From positions 18,228,001-18,292,000 of the forward strand of contig NC_091976.1 in the NCBI RefSeq assembly GCF_036711975.1: 64,000 nt of DNA, read 5' to 3'. A program made the position numbers and the translations under genes. The notes under the pieces are model-generated. The model was given only the letters and a program-made list of their open reading frames with translations, was not told the origin of the DNA and did no database searches. Positions 47,403 through 58,710 of the stretch are shown in pieces. This stretch comes from Onthophagus taurus. Its lineage: Eukaryota > Arthropoda > Insecta > Coleoptera > Scarabaeidae. Positions within the stretch are counted from its first letter, which is position 1; every line of letters starts with the position of its first letter.

Positions 47403-47561
47403 TGTTGTAATTATTTATGCTCAGAGAGATCAAGATGCTCAAGATCTTTTTATGTTATATTATTTTATTGAAATATATTTTGTTTTTATAATATTGTACA
47501 TAACAACTGTAACTAACATTATATTATTAACGTCAACTATCTTGATAAACTAAATTCAACA
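47403..47561 (-). mobile_element. 3' LTR of a Ty1/copia-like element (159 bp)
   Basis: On the minus strand the LTR starts TGTTGAATTTAG directly after a purine tract (GAGGGAGGA, the usual plus-strand primer site) and ends ATAATTACAACA, giving TGTTG...CAACA ends. Short LTRs of this size are normal for copia-like elements. No 5' LTR is present. Confidence 0.75.
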
Positions 47562-47599
47562 TCCTCCCTCGATTACAACAGTATGAATTATCAGTAACG

Positions 47600-49060
47600 A
47601 TTGTAATCATTAATATTAAAACATTTTGGTTCTATGTTTAGTAAATAAATTTCTTGGTAGAGGTTTTGTTAGGATGTCTGCAACATTTTCAGCACTAGAT
47701 ACATATTGCATGTTAATAGTTTTGTTATTTATTAATTCTTTAAGAAAATAATTTCTGATATCAATATGTTTAGACCTCTGCGAATTTTCAAACGAATTAG
47801 CCATAAAAATTGTGCTTTTGTTGTCGCAGTACATAATTCCATTTGTTTATAACAATCACGCTATTGCTTGTTTTATGTAACTTATAATTAAGGCCTAAAT
47901 TCTTCGTTCCTTTTAAATATCGAAGAATTCTCTTCGCTGCTTTCCATATTTGGTTCTTTGCCCTGTTTAAATATCTGCTAAGAAAAGGTATTGAGAACAT
48001 AATAGCTAAATGTTTTGAGAAATTTATCTAATATATTTGTTTGATTTATATTTAAACTTTTATCTGTATGCATATTTTAATGTATTTAGCGTTTCTTCTA
48101 TATTTGTATCTTCTCCAATTATCAATAAATCATCAACATAAACTAAGAGCCATATTTTCTTATCAAAATATAAACAACAATCATAAAGTGATCGTTTCAA
48201 CTTATACTTTAAAACAACTTCGTCAAATTTTGTATTCCATGCTTTTGGAGATTCCCTCAGTCCAGGTACTTTGCTCGATTCAGTTTCAGGTACTTTGACG
48301 TTGATTCATAATCTTCTGGTTTGTATATATAAACCTCACTTTTGAGTATTCCGGTCAGGAAAGCTGTGGGTATATCCAATTGTCTGACATTCCATCCTTT
48401 TCTTATTACATGAGCCAACATTACTCTTATTGTACTTGTTCTTGCCACTGGGGCATATATAGATTTATAAATATCTTCTTCTTTTTGTTGTAATCCTCTA
48501 GCCACTAATCTTGCTTTATTTGTGCCATCTTCTTTTGTCTTGAATATCCATTTTGTTTCTATAGCTTACTTTCCTTCAGGTAGGTTGGTTTCTTCCCATG
48601 CTTTTAGTTTTTTAGTGAATTTAATTCCTTTTCTATTGCTTCTTTCCATTTTTGTTCTTTTACAGCCTCTTGAACTGTTTCAGGATCTTCAGTGTTTACA
48701 TTGAAACAATAAATATTGTATAATTCGTAATCTGAAAAATGTTTAGGTATTTTAACTTGTCGACCGGATTTAGTGCGTTTATTTTCTGTAACCTTCTCTT
48801 CTATATCTTCTTCTCTGTCGTCTGTCGTAGTTTCATTATCTTCATATTCAGTCAGGTTTTCTTCACTTTCCCTTTTTATTGTATCTACTTTTTCCCTTGA
48901 AACATCTAATTCTACAATTTGTTCATTATTACGAATCTTCTTCAAATCTACTAAGTTTTCATCAAATATCACATCTCTGTTAATTATTTCATTTGTTCGG
49001 AAATTCCATAATCTATAACCACCATTACAATATTTTTTTCTTTCTTAATCTTAAAAAATC
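47600..49060 (-). pseudogene. Ty1/copia-like polyprotein remnant: reverse transcriptase and RNase H
   Basis: In order on the minus strand: the integrase end (GGYRLWNFRTNEIINRDVIF, about 48,970-49,035), an acidic linker, the RT start (KEQKWKEAIEKELNSLKN), TKWIFKTKEDGTNKARLVARG, YAPVARTSTIR, RQLDIPTAFLTG, the catalytic LLVYVDDLLIIG (about 48,120-48,155), NQIWKAAKRILRYLKGTKNL, and RNase H (YCDNKSTIFMANSF, then SKHIDIRNYFLKE and VADILTKPL). This is the standard copia pol order. Several stops and frameshifts break it, and gag, protease and most of integrase are missing, so it is a 5'-deleted dead copy. It sits between the two halves of gene X copy 2. Confidence 0.9.
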
Positions 49061-49109
49061 CATGATTTAGAGGTATAATTTAATAATAAAGACAACTGTT
49101 GCTTTGAGA

Positions 49110-50625
49110 TTCAATTAGCATGCTTTGAGGTTCGAATGTTTTCAACAGCATTCTAACAATCATTACCGAAATTATACCTAACTACATTGGTTCGTTAAAC
49201 CGATGGATATGGTTGGGTTGTATCATTGGGACTCTGTGGAGTACAGGGCACTGACTTATATTTTAAATACTACACCATCTCTAATATTCCCAATTTTTTG
49301 CACTACATGCTAATTTACGACAAATAGACACTGGTCTGTTAAAGTTATAACGACGACTAGAAGCAGTCAGGAAATAACACATGTTCAGTAATAACGTCTC
49401 TGAATACAAAGATGATATTCTAGATTATCTACCTTTCCTTACTAAAAGACACTTATCACTACCTGAGTTAAAACGCATTGTGCAATTCAATACATTAACG
49501 ATTTGTTTCAATGCTGGAGAATAAATGGGTTGTGTTACTTTGCGGGTGGAGTTTTCAATCCTATACATAAATGATTTTCAACTGTTTGAGGAATGGGTTG
49601 ATGTTTATGGATAACATTTTATGCAAGGACTGACTATCCTTTCAATCCTACATTAACCTCCTGACCTTGCGAAAATACTGTCTCAAAATTCTTAAATGGA
49701 ATCGTTCTGTATTCAATATGTTCAACAGAAAATAATGGTATAACAAAAGTATGCTTAGAAGGGTAGAAATGAGAACATTGAGATCGATTGTATGTATAAG
49801 TAATGTTACGTGATCAAAATATCATTAGAGTGACAAGATCAAGACGATGCTGGATGTCAATAGAACGGAGGACAATAGATGAGCGTAGTGGGCAAAGGAA
49901 AAAAGCTCACATCGAAGAAACTTTCTGGTTGATCATCTAACGGATGGCATGAAAGTTGGACATCCGCATCTCAAGAATATATAATAAGACTTTGTCTTAA
50001 TGAAATAACAATAATGGTTTACAGTACTTGCAGAAAGATTTTGAAATTGTATTAATATATTTGGAGCCTAAAACGAATGTGCTCGAAATACCGCAATATT
50101 TAACGATAGGCATCCAGATAAGAACACATCTAGCAGATATCTCAAAAATTGTATTAACAAATTTACTCAGATTAGATCCGCTCATTCAAGCCGCTTAAGT
50201 GAAAGTGTTGGGTCCTTTGGGCATAAATCCTAATACTTCATTATGTGAGATTTCTGGATCAACTCAAATTTCCTTGGGTTCATAAATTGTTCATAAAATT
50301 ATAAAACTTTATACATTCGATCCTTATCGGTTGAAAATGCAAAATTTTTCGAAGAAATAATATAATAATGCATTTGTAAAAATTATCCGCTTTAGTGATA
50401 AATGTTCATTTGATTTACATGGATTTGTAAATAAACATACCAGCAGAAATTGAAGTAATGAAACCCTCATATTATGGCTGTAGAAGGACACACCCAGTAT
50501 GATAAAAAAATAATGTATCTATTAATATCTAATAATTTGGAGACCAAGTAATTGGTCTATTGTTTATTAATGGAAATCTTTATGACAAAGGATATGAGAA
50601 TATGTTCGAAAATACTAATGTACGT
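49110..50625 (+). pseudogene. Gene X remnant, copy 2, 3' part
   Basis: Resumes after the copia remnant with blocks shared by the other units. At 49,392-49,530 a single frame reads SNNVSEYKDDILDYLPFLTK and RHLSLPELKRIVQFNTLTIC. After one stop, the same frame reads VTLRVEFSILYINDFQLFEE up to about 49,610. At 50,070-50,200 it reads NVLEIPQYLTIGIQIRTHLA and then DISKIVLTNLLRLDPL, followed by GPLGINPNTSLCEISG. The last block is degraded. Several stops show it is dead. The protein family remains unknown to me. Confidence 0.42.
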
Positions 50626-50891
50626 CGTGGGTTAGAATAATGATAATAATTTAATATAATAATTTTGAAGGATTTAAATTTTATGTCATTGCAGAATAAA
50701 TACGACTTTTATAATTCTGATTTATGGTCCTCATTTATTGAAAAAGTAACGTACAGATATTGCTTTCAAAACAATTAAAACAAAGAATACAAATATAAGT
50801 CGCAATGTTGACTAATAAAATAAAACTACATGCGCTACACTTTTCAATAAACTGAATACAACCATGGTGTATTCTACGTTTCTGGGCTGGA

Positions 50892-51185
50892 TCACTTCCT
50901 TTTTCCTCCCCCAGAACATACTATGTCGCAGAATTTCCCCCTTATACTCTCCGCTATACCGAGTAGTCTCTTTTCTACAATATTAATACAATATTTTTTC
51001 TATTAACTTCAGCAATTGTAATATTACTTACCTTCTTTGCCGTGCTTTGGAGCTTGGTGCTTTGCTTATTTAGCACAAATAAAATAAAGTTCAGTACTTT
51101 TATTAACCTTAGATGAAATTAACTTACCACCAATGATTGCTGCAAAAATTGCAAGAACCAGAAAAATAGTTATACTTAACTTCAT
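50892..51185 (-). CDS. Tandem secreted CX3C peptide, paralog C (57 aa, 3 exons)
   Basis: Exons on the minus strand are 51,128-51,185, 51,032-51,064 and 50,892-50,974; introns 63 and 57 bp, both phase 1. Signal peptide MKLSITIFLVLAIFAAIIG. Exon 2 is 33 nt instead of 24 through an in-frame 9-bp duplication, so the spacer reads AKHQAPKHGKEE. Then Lys-Arg, LLGIAESIRGKFCDIVC and SGGGKRK before the TGA. It is closest to paralog B in exon 3, but its intron 2 is closer to A. The frame and all splice sites are intact. TATA box 70 bp upstream. Confidence 0.78.
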
Positions 51186-51254
51186 TTTTGGTACTTTTGT
51201 TGCGATATCGACGAAGTAACTGAATTTCAATGATTAGAAGCTGTTTCAGTTTTA

Positions 51255-51263
51255 CTTTTATAG
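51255..51263 (-). promoter_or_regulatory. TATA box of paralog C
   Basis: CTATAAAAG on the minus strand, in the shared promoter block. Confidence 0.68.
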
Positions 51264-51449
51264 GTTTCTTTACATAGTTAATGATTTTGAAAGTATGCAA
51301 AGGACTCAATTAATTTGTAATAGCATGAATAATAACGTTGTTGATTGGGTAATTAGTAAACAAATTCATTTTGTGTTATTTTGAGTGGAATTATTGATTA
51401 CACGTGGCTCATTATGTTTTTGGTTAAATTTCAAATAACTTAACAAACA

Positions 51450-53561
51450 AAATGTTTCATTTTACATTTAACGACAATGAAAGCGAAATTGTAATGAATA
51501 TGCCTCATTTCGACTTGAAATTCGTTGTTTTTTTAGTTATGTAATAAATAATACTGGTGATACACATGTTTATTAATGAGGAGATGCAAATTCCTCTCGT
51601 CCCAGAGCTGATGTTCTGAATTAGTAAATACAAAGGCAAGAACTCAATCTAAATTAGCAGTAATACCTAAACCTCTACAGGCATTGCAAGAACAAGTTAA
51701 GCAAAAATTATTTTAGTTTTGTTTTGGTTTTTGTAGCATGCTTTGGGGTTCGAATTTTTCAATAGCATTCTATAAACAATCATTAACGAAATTATACCTA
51801 ACTACACTGGTTCGTTAAATCGATGGATATGATTTGGTTAGGTTGGGTCATTGGAAATTAGTACAAAGTACTAATTTCTGCTATAAATAGTCCACCATCT
51901 CTCTAACATTTCCAATTTTTTACACAACATGCCAATCCACGACAAATAGACACTGATCTATTACAGTTATAGCGATGACTAGAAGCAGTCGGGAAATGAC
52001 ACATGTTCAGTAATAATGAATCTGAATACAGAGATGATATTCTAGTATCTAGATTATCTACCTTTCCTTACTACAAGACACTTATCACTACCTGAGTTAA
52101 AACGCATTGTGTAATACAATACATTAACGATTTCTTTCAATTCTGTAGAATAAGTGGGTTGGGTTACTTTGCGGGTGGAGGTTTCAATCCTATACACAAA
52201 TGATTTTCCAATGTTTGAGAAGTGGGTTGGGTTGTTAATGGATAACTTTTTATGCAAGAACTGACTCTCCTACATGAACCCCCTGAAATGAGAGCATTGA
52301 GATCGATTATAGGAGTAACGTTACGTGATCAAAATATCAGAAGAGGGACAAAAGAGCCCTTTGGAAGTCAGAGCAAGTCAATTTGGCAGGTCGGATGTTT
52401 TAGTATATTTAGCAACTATCAGATCTTTGGGGACTGCCGTCATTAACACAGGTCGATTTTTTTTAATATGGGGGTGGATAAAAGAGCTCTTAGGAAGTCA
52501 GAGCAAGTAAATCTCGCCACATTGACAGGTGGGATGTTTTAGTATATTTAGCAACTATCAGATCTTTGGGGCTGCCGTCGTTAACACAGGGCTATAATTT
52601 TTAATATGAGGGTAAGACTGCCTTTACAAAATCGGAGTAAGACAATTTATTTACGCTAATTTTTCAATTGTATTTATTGCTGTGTTTCAAATTGATCGAC
52701 CTTTGGAATCAATATAATCGTCGAATTTTCTGTAGTTTTGTTGCTTACAAATTAGAGCGTGTGAAACCGACTTCACTGTATACCCGGTGATCTCTCTGAA
52801 ATGGCGTGCTGTTGTCACAACCGGCAATGGCAATGGAAAAAACCCACATCGAAGAAAAACTTCCTGGCTGACCATCTAACAAACAACACTTAAATAAAAC
52901 TTTGTACTTGCAGAAAGATTTTGAAATTGTAAATTAATATATGGAGTCCAAAATGAATGTGCTCGAAATACCGCAATATTTAACGAAAGGCTAAGATGAG
53001 AACACATCTAACAGATATCTCAAAAATCCTATTAGCAAATTTACTCAGATTAGATCCGTTCAATGAAGTTACTCAAGTGAAAGTGTTGGGTTCTTTCGGC
53101 ATAAATCCCAATACTTCATTACGTAAGATTTCTGGTGTAACTCGAATTTTCTTGGGTTCTGTTGATAAAATTATAAAACTTTATACATTCGATCCTTATA
53201 TATTGAAAATACATAATTTTGCGTAGAAATTACCCCTATAATTAATAATAATGCATTTGTAAAAATTATCCGCTTTAGTCATAAATGTTCATTTCATTTA
53301 CATGGATTTGTAAATAAACATACCAGCAGATATTGAAGTAACGAAACCCTCATATGAGTGAAGATGGACAAACCTAGTATCCTAAAAAGTAATGTATCTA
53401 TTAATATCTAATAATTTGGGGACCAAGTAATATGTCCATTGTTTATTAATGGAAATCTATACGATGAAGGATATTTGAATATGTTAGAAAATACTATCAA
53501 TTCGCTAATTTCTGAAGATCTGAAAATCAATTGGAGGAGGGAATACCCTTCTATAGACTGA
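51450..53561 (+). pseudogene. Gene X remnant, copy 3
   Basis: Begins with ATG at 51,452 and reads MFHFTFNDNESEIVMNMPHF in one clean frame, the best-preserved start of the five copies. Then NTGDMFINEEMQIPLVPEL (about 51,562-51,610), a damaged copy of the SEYRDD..LPELKR block (52,010-52,115) and, from 52,996, a clean 76-codon frame (MRTHLTDISKILLANLLRLD, then GSFGINPNTSLRKISGVTRI and IIKLYTFDPYILK). The end block (NMLENTINSLISEDLKINWR) is at about 53,478-53,540. Two near-identical ~170-bp stretches at 52,336-52,600 (GAAGTCAGAGCAAGT...AGATCTTTGGGG) are a local direct duplication inside it. Confidence 0.42.
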
Positions 53562-53951
53562 ATCTATGGAGTGTTTGCCAGATTTGAGGCCACTATGCTT
53601 TTTCGATGATTTTATTTTAACATTGTTCTATTTACCCCTCAACCTCGAAATTTCGAAGTACTTCATCACAGGTTTATTGTAACAAACCTTGGAATTCAAA
53701 TAGTAAAAATGTACGTCGCGGGTTAAAATAATGGAAAAATAAATTATACGACTTTTATAATTCTAATTTGTGGTCCTCATTTATTAAAAAAGTAAAGTAC
53801 AGATATTGCTTTCAAAACAATTAAAACAAAGAATACAAATATAAGCCGCAATATTGATTAACAAAATAAAACTAGATGCGCTACACTTTCACAAAACTGA
53901 ATACAACCATGATTTTAATTAATGGTGTGTATTCTACGTTTCTGGGTTGGA

Positions 53952-54259
53952 TCACTTTCTTCTTCCTGCTCCTATGGGAAATACAGATGTCAGCACAGTA
54001 GAACATACTTTATCACAGATTTTCTTGTTTAAACCTCCGAATAGTCTCTTTTCTACAATATTAATACAATATTTTTTTAGAAATATTAACCTCAGCAATT
54101 GTAATATCACTTACCTTCTTTGCCATGGTTTGAAGTTGCTTATTTAGCACAAATAAAATAAATTTTAGTATTTTTATTAACCTTAGATCAAAATAACTTA
54201 CCACCAATAATTGCTGCAAAAATTGCAAAAACCAAAAAAATAATTATACTTATGTTCAT
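53952..54259 (-). CDS. Tandem secreted CX3C peptide, paralog D (60 aa, 3 exons)
   Basis: Exons on the minus strand are 54,202-54,259, 54,115-54,138 and 53,952-54,052; introns 63 and 62 bp, both phase 1. Signal peptide MNISIIIFLVFAIFAAIIG and spacer ATSNHGKEE are conserved, then Lys-Arg. The mature part differs strongly: LFGGLNKKICDKVC, followed by STVLTSVFPIGAGRRK. CX3C and the basic end are kept, while nearly all other residues changed. It also lost two codons in the helix region relative to A. This contrast between a frozen signal peptide and a changed mature peptide suggests diversifying selection. TATA box 78 bp upstream. Confidence 0.78.
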
Positions 54260-54335
54260 TTTCGATATTTTTGTTGCGAAATCGACTTATGTTAAAGTAA
54301 CTCAATTTTACTGATTAGAAGCTGTTTCATTTTGA

Positions 54336-54344
54336 CTTTTATAG
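54336..54344 (-). promoter_or_regulatory. TATA box of paralog D
   Basis: CTATAAAAG on the minus strand. Confidence 0.68.
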
Positions 54345-54532
54345 ATTTCTTTACGTAGATAATGATTTTGAAAGTATGCAAAGGACTCAATTTGTAATAA
54401 CATGGATAATAACGTTGTTGCTTGGTTAATTAACAAACAAATTAATTTTGCGTTATTTTGAGTGGAATGATAAATTATACGTGGCTATAGGTTTAGTCAA
54501 ACATCTAAATAACTTAAATAGCAAAATATTCC

Positions 54533-54645
54533 ATTTTACATTTAACGATAATGAAGACGAAATTGTAATGAATATGCCTTATTTCGACCTGAAATTGGAT
54601 GTTTGTTATTATTATGTAAAATAATATGTTAATTATTTTGTTTGT
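54533..54645 (+). pseudogene. Gene X remnant, copy 4 (first block only)
   Basis: The frame FHFTFNDNEDEIVMNMPYFD starts at about 54,530 but its ATG is ATA. It is open to a TAA after CYYYVK. The rest of gene X is absent; a LINE remnant begins at 54,651. Confidence 0.38.
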
Positions 54646-54650
54646 CTATT

Positions 54651-55720
54651 GAGTTGTTATTTCTTTCCACCTGAAACAATATTCACCTTCTCTCAATGTT
54701 TATTGTGGAGGCGTCTCGGTGATGCTCTTAATTTGGTCAAGCTATCTAGAAGGTGCTCTGCCACTGGGGCGTTTATCGTGGACCTTGTCCTGTGTCACTA
54801 ATTTTCCTGGATTGTTTCGTCTCATATTACTACATGCCCGAAATAGTAGCAGTAGCTCCGTGTGGGTAGGATCCGTCTCCAGCACTACATATCAAATGAG
54901 TCACTTCTGTGTTAGTTTGAAGTTCTGTTGGTCCATGAGTCTGCTGCTATAGAAATATCGGGAAAACCAGAGCTTTCATTAGTCGCACTTCCTCTTAAGG
55001 CCCGTACAGTCACGTTTAGTAATTTAGTCTAGTAGCGAGTAGCCACTTACCACTGGAACGTTTAGTAGATGGCAACTGTCCACATTTAATACGCTCAAGA
55101 CACTTCAGTGGTACTCAAGATGAACAGACGACGTCATCGCTCGCAATACAATTGCTAATTCACTAAACTAAATTTATGCGTTCGCAGGTGTTTAGTAAGT
55201 ACTATTAGGCAGTTGTGAGTAGTGGGGGTACGCTACTCGACCGAAAAAATAGAATCAAATGGATCTACTCGACTAAATCGTTTTAGTAAAGTACTCGACT
55301 AAATTGTACTGTCCGCACGTAGCGACTTACTAAGTTACTCGCTACTCGACTAAATTACTAAATGCGTCTGTACGGGCCTTTACTTGTTGTTTGTTTGTCT
55401 GTTAGTTGTGTTATGCGTTGCCTTATTTCTGGCTCATAAGTACCTTTATTGGAAATTAAAGATCAGAGATATTTGGAGAATATTGCTTCCGTCCACTATC
55501 ATTAGTTTAGTTTTAACGAGATTTATATCCAGCCTCAATGCGCGGCTTTCGTTAGTAATTAGTTGGAGTACTTCTGCCAACTCTATATCAACCTTGGCTA
55601 GTATACTTGTATCGCCAGTATAGCAGCAGTTGTTTACTTTTTTGCCTCCATGGTGGTACTCAATATCATCTTGTATTTTGTATTCACCATATGCCTGGAA
55701 CAAGCTGGGGGACTATACTA
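54651..55720 (-). mobile_element. Degenerate RTE-like LINE, 3' part, split by a MITE
   Basis: On the minus strand, 55,446-55,703 resembles the RT region after the catalytic Asp pair (CCYTGDTSILAKVDIELAEV, then NESRALRLDINLVKTKLMIV), and 54,710-54,840 reads NNPGKLVTQDKVHDKRPSGR followed by APSR*LDQI, the usual GRPxxRWxDQI end of such proteins. Between them sits the MITE at 54,998-55,379. The last ~175 bp recur at 60,535-60,712. Confidence 0.7.
54998..55379. mobile_element. PIF/Harbinger-type MITE with TTA target duplication
   Basis: Starts AGGCCCGTACAGTCACG and ends, in complement, AGGCCCGTACAGACGC; the inverted match continues through TTTAGTAATTTAGTC and AGTAGCGAGTA. TTA flanks both sides (54,995-54,997 and 55,380-55,382), the 3-bp TWA duplication typical of PIF/Harbinger elements. 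The interior is rich in TACTCGACTAAA-like subrepeats and is non-coding. Confidence 0.85.
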
Positions 55721-56243
55721 TCTTATTATACGCTTTTTTGGACGTTAAAGAGTCCAAAAGTAGTGTTTTCTAATTAAATTGTTTCGTCTTTCACTTTGTA
55801 CAAGTCTGAAATCAAATTTACTAAATATTAAATTGACGAGTTAAATTATCGTGATTTTTCTATCAGTTGTGTGGTTATCTGGTTCCTGTAACAAAGCCTG
55901 CTTGTTCTGGAAGGATTTAGTGTTCTAGATAATACTTTAGCTTTTGATCGATGATTGTCAACAGGACTTTCCTAGCATGACAGATGAGTGTTATGATTGA
56001 GTAATTTTTACATTTTTGTATAGAGTAACGATATAAATATCGATTGCCTCCAATCTGGTGAATGATTAGAGATATATAAATTAAGATCATAGACTAACAT
56101 TTAGTTACTCAACCTATCTCAAACAATCACCTTACTTATTGTTAGAGAATCTTAGAGGCTATCCACAAAGGGGTGGAATTTCATGGTCTTTTTGCTCATG
56201 ACAAGACTTTGATGTAGCTTGAAATTCCTAAAACTCCTTTTTA
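55721..56243. other. AT-rich DNA without recognised genes
   Basis: Probably more decayed LINE on the minus strand, but no motif can be supported. Confidence 0.35.
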
Positions 56244-57446
56244 TACAGAGTGAGTCAGAAAGAATGGAAAATCCGAATACCGGAGATACTAGACACCAAA
56301 ATATGATGATTTAATGTAACATCTCTTATACAAATGTCAGTGGTTTTCGAGACATAGGGTGTTGAAAGTTAAATTCTTATTTCGAAATTTCTTGATAATT
56401 TTGAAGGTTTTTGTACTATTAACATAAAATTTGGTAGTTTTATGTTTTCGAGCATGAGAAATACGAATTTGAAACTTGTTTTGTTATTGCTCGTAGAGGG
56501 CGCTAGATACACGCTGCTCGTTTGATAAATCAAATCATAAGTTTTTTGGCTCGACAGCTACGACCAATAAAAGCTGCAAATCACAAAGAGTATTCAATTT
56601 TACATAAAAAAGGTACTCTTATTGAAATTGTCTAAGTTTATCGGTGTTCGAATTATTTACTTTTAAATGTTTAAATGTATATTTTCTTCTAAAATATTTA
56701 TTTTTTAACACAAGTAAAGTTGGGTTATTTTTCCGCTTATGTTTCGACAATTGCCTGTTAATTTATTGTCAACATTGATCTAATTTCCGTGTGCAATAAT
56801 CATTTTTACCAACAATAAAGTTATTACCAATTTGAAAATGCCACAACATAATGAGTTTTTTAATAGTGAGAAATCCAGATTTAAGTCCACTGGATTTTTG
56901 AAAATGGTCACAATATTCTATTGTTATTAATTAATTGTTATTGTTATCGATTATTATCGTTACTAATTGTTATAGTTACTGCGTTATTGATTTTAAACGT
57001 TAACCTTAAAATTACTTTGAAACAATTAAAAGCAGATAACTTGGAAACCAGTAGACTTAGACAATGTAAGCAAGAGTACCCTTTTTGTGCAGAATTGAAA
57101 ACTCCTTCAGATTTCTGGTTCTAATTCACCATACCTCAACTTACAAAATAGTCATGACTTGATATCTCAAACGTAGTGTGTATCTAGCGCCCTCTACAAG
57201 TAATCACAAAACAAATATCAAATTCGTATTTCTCATGTTCGAAAACATCTAACTACCAAATTTTATGTTAATAGTACAAAAACCTTCAAAATTATCAAGA
57301 AATTTCGAAATAAAAATTTAACATTCAACACCCTGTGTATTAAAAACCACCGACATTTGTATAAGACATGTTAGGTTAAATCGTCATATTTTGGTGTCTA
57401 GTGTCTCCGGTATTCGGATTTCCCATTCTTTCTGACTCACCCTGTA
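56244..57446. mobile_element. Foldback Tc1/mariner-like element with ~280-400-bp inverted arms
   Basis: TACAGAGTGAGTCAGAAAGA at 56,244 is mirrored by TCTTTCTGACTCACCCTGTA ending at 57,446, and the inverted match runs through blocks such as CCGAATACCGGAGA, TTTTGGTGTCTAG, TCAAGAAATTTCGAAATAA and GAGGGCGCTAGATACAC, then more weakly to GTACTC..TTGTCTAAG. TA flanks both ends (56,242-56,243 and 57,447-57,448). No transposase can be read in the centre. Confidence 0.85.
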
Positions 57447-57879
57447 TATACATCATTTTTCTTTTCAGAGATAAATTGTTTTGAACGATCTAAAAAGGTA
57501 CTGTGAGTACTAGATTAGCAAATAAAATAAAATAATGTCATTTACAGCTGCATATTCAAGCATTTCAACATTACTATATTTGGAAGAGAGCTCATCAAGT
57601 ATCAGAAGTGCTTTCTGTCTTCATATATCTTCTAAATCAAAAGTTGTTGATTTTACGTAAGATGGTAAGGTACAAATCCTTTTGTCTATTGAATATTACT
57701 ACGAGAGAGATTTTGTATTTGAGGTAAAAACATTCTGCAAAGCGCATCATCATTTGTGGACAACTATATACAAGATGTCAAGTTTCATTATTATTTTATT
57801 AATTAAATTAAAAATAAAACAGACGTTTTTTATAAAGCAATCACACAATTTATTAACAAAGTACTTTATTTCGAAATCA

Positions 57880-57975
57880 AAAATGGGTTATACGCTCATG
57901 ATAGAAGGTCAAAGTAAATTGATTGAAAATTTATTGCCCACTTTTCCATTTCTTCATATGACTCCATATTTTTTT
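57880..57975 (-). pseudogene. Possible orphan last-exon remnant of a 58-kb-type peptide gene
   Basis: TGGAAAAGTGGGCAATAAAT and TTCAATCAATTTACTTTGACC on the minus strand align with the last codons and 3' UTR of the neighbouring gene (CCAAATATGGACAGTAAATC, TTCAATCGATTTATTATGACC at 58,100-58,150). No signal-peptide exon accompanies it, so it is probably a duplicated tail. Confidence 0.35.
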
Positions 57976-58030
57976 GATATGTATTTTTTAAATAAAACAC
58001 AGATAGTATTTTAAATGCAACCCCATATTA

Positions 58031-58036
58031 TTTATT
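58031..58036 (-). terminator. Poly(A) signal AATAAA of the 58-kb peptide gene
   Basis: TTTATT on the + strand, about 92 bp past the stop codon. The surrounding sequence matches the 3' flank of the 38.8-kb gene. Confidence 0.5.
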
Positions 58037-58127
58037 AATACTAAGAACAAAGCACTTTGTTTACAATTCGTATATAATTTGTAGCGCGGTCGTTGTCATC
58101 ATTGGTCATAATAAATCGATTGAAGAT

Positions 58128-58651
58128 TTACTGTCCATATTTGGCGTTTTTGCTTGAGTATTTTCTTTTTAATTTTGATTTTCTTTTTTTTTCAGCAGGA
58201 GGGGCCTCTTCTGGTTGTGGAAAAAATAATATAAATGTAATAATTTGATATAAAAAATGGCATTCATAGTTTGAAAATAAAGCATTACTTAAAATTAGAT
58301 TTTTAAATTAAACGATTACAAAATTATAACTAAACGATACCTAATGGAGCATCTTCAACAGCTTCTTCATTTTCACCTTCAGCAGCACGTACATGGCGAT
58401 GTCTCTGCTCAACTCCTAACAAATAAGGGCATAGTACAAACATAAAAAAATTGTTATATAATAAGTATCATTTTATAAATTTACAAACCTTTTGTTCCCG
58501 CATCCAAAGATTTTTCTGGGCTGTTCTCTGTTAATAACAAATTTTATGTTAGTTTTATTTCATTAATCAAACTTTGCTTACCCATGGAAATACATGCTGT
58601 TGTGAAGCCGAGAATAGAAAGAACAAGGAAGAATATTATACTGAACTTCAT
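58128..58651 (-). CDS. Small secreted peptide with acidic middle and Lys/Arg-rich tail (88 aa, 4 exons)
   Basis: Exons on the minus strand are 58,582-58,651, 58,489-58,527, 58,341-58,415 and 58,128-58,210. Introns are 54, 73 and 130 bp, all phase 1 with GT-AG borders. The order is a signal peptide (MKFSIIFFLVLSILGFTTAC), a polar link (ENSPEKSLDAGTKGVEQ), a basic RHRHVR, an acidic segment (AAEGENEEAVEDAPLEEAPP) and a strongly basic tail (AEKKRKSKLKRKY, ending in NAKYGQ). It shares four exons, phase-1 introns, length 88 and 3' flank with the 38.8-kb gene 19 kb away, though the proteins have diverged almost beyond recognition. Charge segregation fits a propeptide neutralising a cationic peptide; this is inference. 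TATA box 60 bp upstream. A truncated copy lies at 60.75-60.95 kb. Confidence 0.78.
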
Positions 58652-58710
58652 ATTGACTGTTATTGAAACTAAATTAATAGTTAATATGATTAACCAGATG
58701 TTGAGTAAAG

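Noticed and set aside
57682-58014. 110-codon + strand frame
   Set aside because: Non-ATG start, low-complexity Ile/Leu/Phe content, and it overlaps the likely minus-strand remnant of a peptide-gene tail.
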